Of a DNA stretch of 64,000 nucleotides, positions 19,261 to 27,815 are shown in pieces (the stretch's first letter is position 1; every line of letters starts with the position of its first letter). The stretch spans positions 23,485 to 87,484 of the forward strand of contig DATAUK010000024.1 of the NCBI GenBank assembly GCA_036268295.1, written 5' to 3'. The position numbers were made by a program, and so were the translations under genes. Origin of the DNA: DATAUK01 sp036268295. Its GTDB lineage: Bacteria > Actinomycetota > Actinomycetes > JAFAQI01. Below the pieces are notes generated by a model. It ran no database searches and was not told the DNA's origin. It worked only from the letters and a program-made list of their open reading frames with translations.

Positions 19261-20955
19261 ATGAAGCCCATGCCGTCAGCGCCGCCGGAGATCGACGAGG
19301 CTGCGCCAGCAGCGCCGGTCGCGGACAACGACGCCCTCGACCGCATCCGCGCGAAGCTGATCAGGCCGCTACCGACTGATCGGCTGCGCGGCTGGCTGCT
19401 GCCGCTCGCGGTGATGGTCCTTGCCGGCATCGCGAGGTTCTGGCGGATCACCCGGCCGGGCGGTCACACCCTGACGACCAAGAACGACCTGGTCTTCGAC
19501 GAGACCTATTACGCGCACGACTCCTGGACGTTGCTGCATCACGGTGCGGAGGGCAACGGACCCGGCACCGGCCCCGGTTTCGTCGCGCACCCACCGCTCG
19601 GCAAGTGGATGATGGCGGTCGGCGAGGTGCTCTTCGACCACGGCAAGCAGGTGGTCCTGACCACCAAGAGCAACGGGACGATCAGCCACACCATCTACCC
19701 GGCGAGCCCGTTCTCCTACCGGTTTGCTGGCGCCGTCGTGGGAACTCTCGCGATCCTGATGGTCGCCCGCGTCGCCCGCCGGATGTTCCACTCCACGGCA
19801 CTCGGCGTCATCGCCGGCGGCCTGCTTTCCCTCGATGGCCTCGAGTTCGTCCAGAGCCGCACCGCGATGCTCGACATCTTCCTGATGTTCTGGGTGCTGG
19901 CCGCGTTCTGCTGCCTGGTGATCGACCGCGACGACGGCCGGCGGCGATTAGCCGAGCGCCTGACGGCGCCCCTCGACCCGGACCGGTGGGGTCCCTCGCT
20001 CGGCTTCCGGCCGTGGCGGCTCGCTGCCGGCATCTGCATCGGGGCGGCGTGTGGCACGAAGTGGGACGGCGCGTTCTACATCCCGGCCTTCATCATCCTG
20101 GCGCTTGCCTGGGACATCGGCGCGCGGCGAACAGCCGGCGTGAGCAACGGGGCCTGGCGCGGCACGGTGTACGCCGGCGTGCCGGCCGCCGTGACGTTCC
20201 TCGTCATGCCGGCAGTCGTGTACGTCGCCTGCTGGACCGGTTGGTTCATGTCGAACGCCACCTACGCCTACTACCACGACATGTACGTTCACTCCGGCCA
20301 GTCATGGTTCAGCCACGACTGGGCGGTGTTCCACGGCTGGTGGTTCTATCAGCAACAGATCTGGGGCTACGCCAACAACCTGACCTGGATCAAGAACCCG
20401 CACCCTTATCTGTCACGGCCGTGGGGCTGGTTGCTGATGGCCAGGCCGGTCGCCTACTACTACCAGTCGCCCAGCGGCTGCGGCGCCGCGAAGTGCTCGC
20501 AGGAGGTGCTCGGGATCGGCAACCCGGCGCTGTGGTGGGCGACGATCCCGGCGTTCATTGCGGTCGCCTGGGCGTGGGTGGCGCGGCGTGACTGGCGGGC
20601 AAGCGCGGTGTTGCTGATGTTCCTCGCCGGCTACCTGCCGTGGTTCCGCGAGGACATGCACAAGCGGGTGATGTTCTTCTTCTACATGCTTCCCGAGGTG
20701 CCGCTGATGGTCCTCGGCGTGACCATGTGCATCGGGATGGTGCTGAGGCAACGGTCGGCATCGACGGTCCGCCGGACGATCGGCATGAGCTCGGTCGCGG
20801 TCTATCTGGTGAGCGTCGTCGTGCTGTTCGGATACTTCTATCCCATCCTCGCCGCCGACACGATCACGTACAACCAGTGGTACGACCGGATGTGGCTGCA
20901 CCACTGCCAGAGCAAACCCAACACCCACACCGAGAACGCCCCCTGCTGGATCTGA
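19261..20955 (+). CDS. Dolichyl/polyprenyl-phosphate-mannose protein O-mannosyltransferase (PMT)
   Basis: I chose ATG 19261 (MKPMPSAPPEIDEAA); GTG at 19228 is possible. 564 residues with about ten hydrophobic segments. The first extracytoplasmic loop holds the acidic pair in LVFDETYYAHDSW and HPPLGKWMMAVGE, the PMT/GT39 catalytic region. NPHPYLSRPWGWLLMARPVAYYY and the final HHCQSKPNTHTENAPCWI match mycobacterial Pmt. It transfers mannose from polyprenyl-phosphate-mannose to Ser/Thr of secreted proteins on the outer face of the membrane. Conserved neighbour of rsmI. Confidence 0.93.
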   Translation: MKPMPSAPPEIDEAAPAAPVADNDALDRIRAKLIRPLPTDRLRGWLLPLAVMVLAGIARFWRITRPGGHTLTTKNDLVFDETYYAHDSWTLLHHGAEGNGPGTGPGFVAHPPLGKWMMAVGEVLFDHGKQVVLTTKSNGTISHTIYPASPFSYRFAGAVVGTLAILMVARVARRMFHSTALGVIAGGLLSLDGLEFVQSRTAMLDIFLMFWVLAAFCCLVIDRDDGRRRLAERLTAPLDPDRWGPSLGFRPWRLAAGICIGAACGTKWDGAFYIPAFIILALAWDIGARRTAGVSNGAWRGTVYAGVPAAVTFLVMPAVVYVACWTGWFMSNATYAYYHDMYVHSGQSWFSHDWAVFHGWWFYQQQIWGYANNLTWIKNPHPYLSRPWGWLLMARPVAYYYQSPSGCGAAKCSQEVLGIGNPALWWATIPAFIAVAWAWVARRDWRASAVLLMFLAGYLPWFREDMHKRVMFFFYMLPEVPLMVLGVTMCIGMVLRQRSASTVRRTIGMSSVAVYLVSVVVLFGYFYPILAADTITYNQWYDRMWLHHCQSKPNTHTENAPCWI

Positions 20956-20985
20956 CCGGTGTGGTGCCGCCGGCGACCGATGCCG

Positions 20986-21804
20986 CTACGCGGGCGCGGC
21001 CACCAGCTCGCCGGGCGGCGACGGGCGGCGTACCTGCTCGATCGCCCGCGCGATGAACCAGGCGATCACCAGCAGGACGATCGCGGCAATCGCGTCGAGC
21101 CAGTAGTGGTTCGCCGTCGCGACGACGACAAAAATCGTGAGTACGCCGTGCAAGATCGCCAGCCAACGCCATCGGCTCGGGCTGCAGGTCACCACCGCGA
21201 ACGAGATCAGCACCGCCCAGCCAACATGGATCGAGGGCATCGCGGCGTACTCGTCGGCGAAGTTGCTGCCGACCACGGCGTACACCGACTGGTGGTAGAC
21301 CGCGGCGGTGTCGACCAGCCCGGTGCCGCCGATCAACCGCGGCGGCGCCACCGCGATCGCCTGGATCAGCAACGACATCCCGGTGAACGCCACCATCATG
21401 TTGCGGAAGAACGGATAGCGGTCACGGTGACGCAGCCACAGCCAGATCAAGAAGATCAGCATCAACGTCAGATGCGCGGTGTCGTAGTAATAGTTCGCGA
21501 CCCGCACCACGGTCGGGTGGCCCAGGATCAAGATCTGAAGACTGCGCTCGCTCGGAAAATGCATGACCCGCTCGGCATGCCAGAGCCAGCGACCGCGCCT
21601 GAGCCCGCCAGTGGTGTGACCGTGGGTCAGCCGGTTGGCAATCTGCCACATCGCGAACAGCGCGCAGACGAAGCCGATCTCGAAGCTCGCCGCCGCGACG
21701 AACCGAGCGCGGCGCGAGGCGAGCCGGCGAGTGATCGCGAATGCCGCGAACATGATGATCGCGACCGTGACGCCACTACGTACGTCAAGACGCAGCCACG
21801 ACAC
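20986..21804 (-). CDS. PAP2-superfamily membrane enzyme (inositol-phosphotransferase/phosphatase type)
   Basis: 272 residues, GTG start at 21804, about six membrane segments. The PAP2 catalytic signature is in the C-terminal half: AAMPSIHVGWAVLISFAVV followed by ATANHYWLDAIAAIVLL (SxxxH and H...D). This is the PAP2_3 subgroup related to Aur1/Ipt1 and to actinobacterial phosphatidylinositol-type enzymes. It is 46 bp downstream of the sensor kinase gene on the same strand and may be the last gene of the pepD operon. Phospholipid head-group exchange or lipid phosphate removal are both possible. Confidence 0.85.
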   Translation of the reverse strand: MSWLRLDVRSGVTVAIIMFAAFAITRRLASRRARFVAAASFEIGFVCALFAMWQIANRLTHGHTTGGLRRGRWLWHAERVMHFPSERSLQILILGHPTVVRVANYYYDTAHLTLMLIFLIWLWLRHRDRYPFFRNMMVAFTGMSLLIQAIAVAPPRLIGGTGLVDTAAVYHQSVYAVVGSNFADEYAAMPSIHVGWAVLISFAVVTCSPSRWRWLAILHGVLTIFVVVATANHYWLDAIAAIVLLVIAWFIARAIEQVRRPSPPGELVAAPA

Positions 21805-21850
21805 CGGCGAAGCCTATGCGGCAGGGATCGCGGCGACCGCCGAGGACACC

Positions 21851-23302
21851 TCAGCCGACTGGTGCGGTGTCGGCCGGTTCCTCGATCAACGGAGGGGGCT
21901 CGACCGTTCCGGAAAGCGGCGTCAACGTCACCCGCACCAAGATGCCGCCTTCGTCGCGGTTGCTCAGTGTCACCGTGCCGTGGTGGCCGTCGATCACCTG
22001 CTTGACGATGGCGAGTCCGAGCCCGGATCCGGGCATCGCCCGCGCCTCATCGGCGCGGAAGAACCGGTCGAAGACAAGGGCGAGGGCATCCTCGGGGATG
22101 CCGGGACCCCGATCGGCAACCGTCAGGACGCCGGTGGCCCGCAGCCCGACGTCGACGACCGATCCGGCCGGGCTGAACTTCCCGGCGTTGTCGAGCAGGT
22201 TGGCGATCGCCCGATCAAGCCGGCTCGGCACCCCCCGGACGACCACCGGCTCGGCGTCGAACATGAAGATCACACCCGGCCAGTAGCGCCGTGCCCGGTC
22301 AACCGCCTGGGACAGGACATCGTCGAGGGCGACATCCTCCTGCGCCGACTCCGGCGCATCGCCGCGGGCAAGCTCGACAACATCGGCAACGAGCCCGGTG
22401 AGCTCGTCGAGCTGCGTCACGATGCCGTCGAGCAGCGACCGCCGCTGCTCAAGAGTCAGCCGGTCGACGTCGTGCAGGACCTCCACGTTGGTCCGCAGGC
22501 TGGCCAGCGGAGTTCGCAGCTCATGGCTGGCGTCGAGGATCAGTTGGCGCTGCTGGCCGACCGAGCGCTCCAGCGCGTCGAGCATGGTGTTGAACGTCGA
22601 GGCAAGCCGGCCCAGCTCGTCCTCACCGTAGTCCTCGATCCGAGTCGTCAGGTCGCGGGTCACTGCAATCTGCTCGGCCGCGTCGGTGAGCGAGGCCACC
22701 GGGCGCATCGTCCGGCGGACGACGATCCAACTGCCGAGCACGACCAGTCCGAACCCGAGCAGGGTCAAGATCAGGAAGGCGATCGTCACGCGATGAAGCT
22801 GGCGATCCACCTGGGTGAGTGGAAGCGCGAGCTGGACGGCGAGCCCGGTGGCGCCCGGGAGCGGCTCGGTGAGCAAGCGGACATGGACGCCGTGCGCCAT
22901 GACGTCCCGCATGTCGTTACCGCCCTGGTTGGCGATCTTCACATCGACCGGGCTCACCGGTAGCGACTCACCATGCAGCGTCTCCGGGGCGCCATTCGAG
23001 CCCACGATCTGCAGGTCGCCGCCGACATCACCGATCTGGCTGTGAAGGGCGGCGCTGTAGCCGAACGGCCCGGCCGGCTCAGCGACGGCGTAGGCCTCCT
23101 TACCCTGATGGCGCAGCTGACTATCGAGACTGCTCCGCAGCTCGTGCCGGACCGCGACGTAGGCCACGGCGACGACCGCGATGATCGTCAGCGTCGCGGC
23201 CGCCGCGGCCGCCGCGGTGAGCCGGGTGCTCAGCGGTGCGCCTCGCCACCGCTGATCGACGGCATTGACCCGGCGGCGTACGACGGGGAGCGGCCCGGTC
23301 AC
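21851..23302 (-). CDS. mprB: MprB-like sensor histidine kinase
   Basis: 483 residues: TM1 near residues 28-50, an extracytoplasmic region of about 110 residues, TM2 near 170-190, then a HAMP linker. HisKA follows, with the phospho-accepting His in LILDASHELRTPLASLRTNVEVL, and then HATPase_c with LDNAGKFSP, VADRGPGIPED and GSGLGLAIVKQVIDGHHG. The domain order and the LRTNVEVL box match MprB. The GTG start overlaps the response-regulator stop by 4 bp. Its signal is probably envelope or surface stress, by analogy with mycobacterial MprB. Confidence 0.92.
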   Translation of the reverse strand: MTGPLPVVRRRVNAVDQRWRGAPLSTRLTAAAAAAATLTIIAVVAVAYVAVRHELRSSLDSQLRHQGKEAYAVAEPAGPFGYSAALHSQIGDVGGDLQIVGSNGAPETLHGESLPVSPVDVKIANQGGNDMRDVMAHGVHVRLLTEPLPGATGLAVQLALPLTQVDRQLHRVTIAFLILTLLGFGLVVLGSWIVVRRTMRPVASLTDAAEQIAVTRDLTTRIEDYGEDELGRLASTFNTMLDALERSVGQQRQLILDASHELRTPLASLRTNVEVLHDVDRLTLEQRRSLLDGIVTQLDELTGLVADVVELARGDAPESAQEDVALDDVLSQAVDRARRYWPGVIFMFDAEPVVVRGVPSRLDRAIANLLDNAGKFSPAGSVVDVGLRATGVLTVADRGPGIPEDALALVFDRFFRADEARAMPGSGLGLAIVKQVIDGHHGTVTLSNRDEGGILVRVTLTPLSGTVEPPPLIEEPADTAPVG

Positions 23303-23994
23303 GTCTCGCTTCGCAGTACGTATCCGACCCCTCGCACGGTGTGGATCAGCCGTGGCTCGCCCGAGGCCTCGGTCTTGCGGCGGAGGTAACCGACGAACAC
23401 CTCGAGGGAGTTGCTCGTCGGCTCAGATTCCCAGCCCCACACGCGATCCATGATCGTCTCGCGAGGCAGTGGGCGTCCAGCGTTGCGCAACAACAACTCG
23501 AGCAGCGCGAACTCGGTCCTGGTCAGATCGATCGGCCGGTCACCGCGGCGAGCGGTGTGAGCGGCCGGATCGAGGATGACGTCGGAGTACTCCAGAATCG
23601 CCGCTTCGTCACCTTCTTCGGGAAGGCTACGACGCAGCAACGCGCGCAGCCGAGCCCTCAGCTCCTCGAGCGCGAACGGCTTGGTGAGGTAATCGTCGGC
23701 GCCCGCGTCGAGACCGGCGACCCGATCGCCGACCTCGTCCCGCGCGGTCAGCACCAGGATCGGCAGCTTGTCCTTGCGGCTGCGCAACGTGCGGCAGACG
23801 TCAAGTCCGCCAACGTAGGGCATCATCACGTCGAGCACCATCAGGTCGGGCCGATGCGTCGTCACCGACTCCAGTGCCTTGACGCCGTTGCTTGCGGTGG
23901 CGACGCGGTAGCCATCGAGCTCCAGAGCCCTCGTCAACGCTTCCCGCAGCTGCGGGTCGTCGTCGACGACAAGAACCTGTGGCCCGGCCTCCAT
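23299..23994 (-). CDS. mprA: MprA-like OmpR-family response regulator
   Basis: 231 residues. The receiver domain has acidic residues in VLVVDDDPQLREAL, phospho-accepting Asp in LMVLDVMMPYVGG, and the Thr/Lys in LTARDEVGDRV and YLTKPFALEEL. The winged-helix C-terminal domain includes RTEFALLELLLRNAGRPLPRETIMDRVWG and SLEVFVGYLRRKTE. It lies 7 bp after pepD and overlaps the kinase gene. A direct repeat upstream of pepD (25404-25439) is a candidate binding site. Confidence 0.93.
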   Translation of the reverse strand: MEAGPQVLVVDDDPQLREALTRALELDGYRVATASNGVKALESVTTHRPDLMVLDVMMPYVGGLDVCRTLRSRKDKLPILVLTARDEVGDRVAGLDAGADDYLTKPFALEELRARLRALLRRSLPEEGDEAAILEYSDVILDPAAHTARRGDRPIDLTRTEFALLELLLRNAGRPLPRETIMDRVWGWESEPTSNSLEVFVGYLRRKTEASGEPRLIHTVRGVGYVLRSET

Positions 23995-24001
23995 CCGATT
24001 C

Positions 24002-25351
24002 TTATCCCTGTTCGGATGGATCGTTGGCCAAGGTGGCAGTGACGGTCTTGGTCGTGCCGCCGCGCTGGATGTTCACGGTGACCTTCTGACCCGGCTGGTG
24101 GGAGCGGATCGTTGCGATGACCGCATCCGAGCCCTCCGTCGCCGTACCGTCGATCGCCGTGATCACGTCGCCATCCTTGATACCAGCCTTGGCAGCCGGG
24201 CCGCCGGCCGTGACGGAGTGGACGATCGCGCGGTCAAGACCGCTGCTGGACGTCTGATCCTCGAGCGAGACGCCGAGCAGCGGGTGGCTGGCGTGTCCGG
24301 TGCTGATCAGCTCGTTGGCGATCGTCCTGGCCTCGTTGATCGGGATCGCGAAGCCAACGCCGATGTTGCCGCTCTGCGAGCCGTCGACGCTGTCCTCACC
24401 CAGTGACGCGATCGCGGAGTTGATGCCGATAACCTGCCCGGCCTCATCGACTAGGGCGCCGCCGGAGTTTCCGGGGTTGATCGCCGCGTCGGTCTGGATC
24501 GCATCGATGACGGTCGGGTTCACGGTCTGGGTCGAGCCGCTGCCATCGCCAGGCCCGAACGGGTTCTGCAGTTGCTGTTGCTGCTGGCTGTTCTCCTCCT
24601 GGGTCTCGACCGGCCGGTTCAGCGCGGACACGATGCCAGCAGTCACCGTGCCGGTAAGGCCGAGTGGCGAGCCGACGGCCAACACCGGGTCGCCGACCTG
24701 GACATCGACGCTGTTGCCGAGTGAGGCCGGCGTGAGGCCGGTCTTCGCCACCTTGACGACCGCGAGGTCGTCGAGGGAATCAGCACCGACCACCTTGGCG
24801 CTTGCCGTCGTGCCGTCGTTGAAGCTGACCGACACCGATCCGCCGCCTGATGCCGCGGCGATCACGTGGTTGTTCGTCAGGATGTAGCCGTCGGACTGAA
24901 GGACCACCCCGGAGCCGGTGTCCGACTCGTTGGCGCCGGTCACGTTGATGGAAACCACGGACGGAAGGACCTTCGCGGCGATGCCGGCGTAGGACTTCGG
25001 ACTGGTGGTCAGGGCGCTCGCCGTTGCCGGCAATGCCGAGCCAACAGTTGCGATCGGTGAGTTGGAGTTGCTCTTGTGGAACACCACCGCACCGACGCCC
25101 ACCCCGCCGACACCTGCAACAAACGCCGTAAGCGCGACGATCGCCGTGGTTCCGACCCGTCGCGGCCGTCGAGGCTGCGGGTCCTCGTCACCACCGAGGT
25201 CGTGGCCATCGCCGTCGAATCCGCCGCCGCCATCTTCGCTCGTCGCGAAGTCGCCTAGCGGCCGGGTGGGGTAGCTACTGGGCTGCCCGGCGGCACCGCC
25301 GGCTCCGCCCTCGTCACCGGACAGTGGTGGCCAGAACAGGTCGTCGCTCAT
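24002..25351 (-). CDS. pepD: HtrA/PepD-type serine protease with PDZ domain
   Basis: Start at ATG 25351 with GGAGGA about 4 bases upstream; an earlier in-frame ATG at 25375 lacks such a site. 449 residues: a Gly/Asp-rich cytoplasmic N-terminus, one membrane segment near residues 66-92 and a Ser/Thr-rich linker. The trypsin-like domain has the triad His in ILTNNHVIAA, Asp in DSLDDLAVVKV and Ser in INPGNSGGALVDE. A C-terminal PDZ domain follows (about residues 355-445). It should be an extracytoplasmic quality-control protease. In M. tuberculosis pepD follows mprAB; here it comes first. Confidence 0.94.
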   Translation of the reverse strand: MSDDLFWPPLSGDEGGAGGAAGQPSSYPTRPLGDFATSEDGGGGFDGDGHDLGGDEDPQPRRPRRVGTTAIVALTAFVAGVGGVGVGAVVFHKSNSNSPIATVGSALPATASALTTSPKSYAGIAAKVLPSVVSINVTGANESDTGSGVVLQSDGYILTNNHVIAAASGGGSVSVSFNDGTTASAKVVGADSLDDLAVVKVAKTGLTPASLGNSVDVQVGDPVLAVGSPLGLTGTVTAGIVSALNRPVETQEENSQQQQQLQNPFGPGDGSGSTQTVNPTVIDAIQTDAAINPGNSGGALVDEAGQVIGINSAIASLGEDSVDGSQSGNIGVGFAIPINEARTIANELISTGHASHPLLGVSLEDQTSSSGLDRAIVHSVTAGGPAAKAGIKDGDVITAIDGTATEGSDAVIATIRSHQPGQKVTVNIQRGGTTKTVTATLANDPSEQG

Positions 25352-25394
25352 GTGATCCTCCGTCGTTTGCTTCACCTACGACGTTGCCTATCCC

Positions 25395-25442
25395 GGCTGA
25401 ATGATTGCTGAGAGTAAGCGGTGGCTGATTCCTGAGAGTTCC
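25395..25442 (-). promoter_or_regulatory. Direct repeat and possible ECF -35 upstream of the pepD operon
   Basis: Read on the minus strand, ACTCTCAGGAAT (25439-25428) is repeated as ACTCTCAGCAAT (25415-25404), 24 bases apart and matching at 11 of 12 positions; each copy is followed by a CAGCC-ending segment. A GGAAC sequence (25442-25438), the -35 class used by SigE-type sigma factors, overlaps the distal copy, with CGCTT 17 bases on. OmpR-family regulators such as MprA bind direct repeats, so autoregulation of the pepD-mprA-mprB unit is a reasonable inference, not a demonstrated site. Confidence 0.4.
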
Positions 25443-25519
25443 CTGCCAACCTGGCACGAATCGCAGCGCGCCAGTCTCGCCGTCAGGATGGCGCGAATCG
25501 CGCAACCGGGGTAACACTG

Positions 25520-26272
25520 ATGTGGATGACCGAACCTCGTGATGGCCTCAGCGCCACCGATCGCGCGGCGGCGGCACTCGTCGCCGGCCGTCGTGCCGTC
25601 GAGCGCGCCAGCGAGGCGATGGGTGAGGTCGTCGCCAGTGCCAAGCCCAAGCTGCGCGGCTGGCTTCACACCGTCACCTCACCGGTTGCCCTGGCGGCGG
25701 GCGTCGTACTGATCGTGCTGGCGCCGACCGGGCCGGCAGCGGCCGCCGCCGCCGCCTACGCCGTCACCTCGTTCGTGCTGTTCACGACCAGCGCGATCTA
25801 CCACCGAGGAAGCTGGTCACCGCGGGCCGAGAGCCGGCTGAAGCGGCTCGACCACGCCAACATCTTCCTGCTGATCGCCGGCTCCTATACGCCGTTCGGC
25901 GTGCTCGCGCTGTCGGGCGACACCCGGGTCGCCGTACTGTCTGCGGTCTGGGGCACGGCAGTGCTCGGCGTCGGGTTTCGGGTGTTCTGGGTCGAGGCGC
26001 CGCGCTGGCTGTATGTCGCGCTCTACCTCGGGCTCGGCTGGGCAGCGGGGTTCTTCGTCCCGCAGCTCGTTCACGGCGCCGGCGTCGCTGCCTTCGTGCT
26101 GGTCGCCGTCGGCGGGATGCTTTACACCTTCGGTGGCGTGGTTTACGGCTTGAAGCGACCGAACCCGAGCCCGAAATGGTTCGGGTTCCACGAGATCTTC
26201 CATGCCTGTACCGTGGCCGCCTTCGCCTGTCAGTACATCGCGGCATCCTTCGTCGTCTACCGCGCGGCGTAG
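25520..26272 (+). CDS. Hemolysin III / PAQR family membrane protein (TrhA)
   Basis: 250 residues with about seven membrane helices from residue 55 on. The family's metal-binding His residues are visible in SAIYHRGSW (helix 2) and in FHEIFHACTVAAFACQYIA near the C-terminus, and LKRLDHANIFLLIAGSYTPFG is the conserved second motif. Bacterial TrhA proteins affect membrane energetics and lipid homeostasis; the hemolysin name is historical. The gene ends at TAG 26272, directly abutting the ATG of the next gene, so the two are co-transcribed. Confidence 0.92.
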   Translation: MWMTEPRDGLSATDRAAAALVAGRRAVERASEAMGEVVASAKPKLRGWLHTVTSPVALAAGVVLIVLAPTGPAAAAAAAYAVTSFVLFTTSAIYHRGSWSPRAESRLKRLDHANIFLLIAGSYTPFGVLALSGDTRVAVLSAVWGTAVLGVGFRVFWVEAPRWLYVALYLGLGWAAGFFVPQLVHGAGVAAFVLVAVGGMLYTFGGVVYGLKRPNPSPKWFGFHEIFHACTVAAFACQYIAASFVVYRAA

Positions 26273-26911
26273 ATGAAGCTGACCAAGTTCGGGCATTCCT
26301 GCGTCCGGCTCGATGACGACGGAGGGACGCTCGTCATCGATCCGGGTGGGTTCACCGAAGCCAACGCGGTCCAGGGTGCCGACGCGATCCTGATCACCCA
26401 CGAGCACGCCGACCACTTCATCGAGTCTCGGGTGCGCGAGGCCGCCGCGACGAACCCGGGGCTACAGGTCTGGACGGTCGCTGCGGTCGCCGAATCGCTG
26501 ACCGGACTCGGCGAGCAGCTGCACGTGATCGGTCACGGCGACGCGTTCACCGCCGCCGGCTTCGAGGTCGAGGCGCACGGCACCCGGCATGCCGAGATCC
26601 ACCGCGACATCCCGCGCATCGCCAACAGCGGCTTCCTGATCAACCAGCGGTTGTTTCACCCCGGCGACGCGCTGACCGTGCCGGACAAGTCGATCGACAC
26701 CTTGTTGCTGCCGGTGCACGCGCCGTGGTCCCGGATCTCGGACCTGATCGACTGGCTCCGCGAGGTCGCGCCGACCCGGGCGCTCGCGGTCCACGACGGA
26801 TTGCTGAACCCGAACGGTCTCGGCCTGATCGGCGGGCTGCTCGGAGAGCGGGGCCCCGGCGTCGGAACCGACTATCTACGCATCGAACCGTTGGACACGC
26901 TGGCCGTCTAG
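26273..26911 (+). CDS. Metallo-beta-lactamase-fold hydrolase (UlaG-like)
   Basis: 212 residues. LTKFGHSCVRLDDDGGTLVIDPGGF is the typical N-terminus of the UlaG-like MBL group. ILITHEHADHFIESRVREAA carries the HxHxDH zinc motif, and further ligands are in HPGDALTVPD and LLPVHAPWSRISDLIDWLRE. Many such proteins in actinobacteria are uncharacterised Zn hydrolases acting on phosphodiesters or lactones. It directly abuts the TrhA gene (no bases between stop and start). The substrate is unknown. Confidence 0.88.
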   Translation: MKLTKFGHSCVRLDDDGGTLVIDPGGFTEANAVQGADAILITHEHADHFIESRVREAAATNPGLQVWTVAAVAESLTGLGEQLHVIGHGDAFTAAGFEVEAHGTRHAEIHRDIPRIANSGFLINQRLFHPGDALTVPDKSIDTLLLPVHAPWSRISDLIDWLREVAPTRALAVHDGLLNPNGLGLIGGLLGERGPGVGTDYLRIEPLDTLAV

Positions 26912-26932
26912 CGCCGCGTCGGAAGTCGGGCG

Positions 26933-27739
26933 TTACTTGGAGCGACGCTTGCCCAACGCGTGTTCTTTGCGGGTTCCCTCGCGGTTGGTTCCCTTCCGGA
27001 TGAACACCAGGTTGTGGTAGCAGCTGACCTCGGTGACATGCAGGTCGGTGTAGGACGGCACGTAGCGCTCGGCGACGAACTCCTCGTAGTTCAGGCCGTC
27101 GATCAGTCGCTTGACGAAATCCATCGTCGTCCCTTTGGCACGCGGGTTCGCCTTGCCGCCGAACTCTGGCCAGTACGACGTCTGGGTGTCCTCGATCACG
27201 TAGATGCCGTCCTCGGCAAGCAGCGGGAACAAGACATCGAAGGACGCCAGGATGTGCTCCGGGCGATGGCTGCCGTCGTCGATGATGATCTGAAGCTCGG
27301 CGGTCGCCTCGACGACGGCCCGCAAGACGGCCGGGTCAGCCTGTGAGCCCTGGAACGTTCGGATCCGGGGCTCCTCGACGAAAGTCTTGTCCTGGATGTC
27401 GAGGCCGAAGATCTGCGCATTCTGGAAGTAGGCCTTCCACATTCGCAGCGATGCACCGCCCTGACCGTCGCGCGCGTAGCCACCGATGCCGATTTCCAAG
27501 ACGTTCATCTCCCGGTCGCGCCAGGCCCGGAAGTGCCGCTGGTAATGCGGGGTGTAGCGGTGGCTGCCCCACTTATCGGTCTTGAAGTACTTGGCGAGCT
27601 GGGTAAGGCTCGGGCGAGGCACCTCGGTCGCGCCTTCGGGCAGGCCGCAGTTGAGGCATCGCGGGCCGACACCTGCGATCTCGACCAGGTAGTGCTGGTC
27701 GCAGATCGGCGGATCGACCTCGCCGGCTGCGGGACTCAC
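26933..27739 (-). CDS. MycE/TylE-like sugar O-methyltransferase with N-terminal Cys/His motif
   Basis: 268 residues. Residues 35-60 (LAKYFKTDKWGSHRYTPHYQRHF) and the core VLEIGIGGYARDGQGGASLRMWKAYF, IFGLDIQDK, IIIDDGSHRPEHILASFDVLFPLL, YVIEDTQTSYWPEFGG closely resemble the metal- and SAM-dependent macrolide-sugar methyltransferases MycE/TylE and related glycan methyltransferases. IDDGSH and the EDT segment hold the metal ligands. An unusual N-terminal segment, CDQH...CLNC (residues 13-33), could bind zinc. No macrolide genes are nearby, so a surface sugar is a likelier acceptor. Confidence 0.82.
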   Translation of the reverse strand: MSPAAGEVDPPICDQHYLVEIAGVGPRCLNCGLPEGATEVPRPSLTQLAKYFKTDKWGSHRYTPHYQRHFRAWRDREMNVLEIGIGGYARDGQGGASLRMWKAYFQNAQIFGLDIQDKTFVEEPRIRTFQGSQADPAVLRAVVEATAELQIIIDDGSHRPEHILASFDVLFPLLAEDGIYVIEDTQTSYWPEFGGKANPRAKGTTMDFVKRLIDGLNYEEFVAERYVPSYTDLHVTEVSCYHNLVFIRKGTNREGTRKEHALGKRRSK

Positions 27740-27815
27740 CGCGCAAGATTAGTCACGCGGTGGGTCGCCGGCCTTCAGGTCACGCTCAGAAATCCGTGGT
27801 CGCAAACCCGCGATA

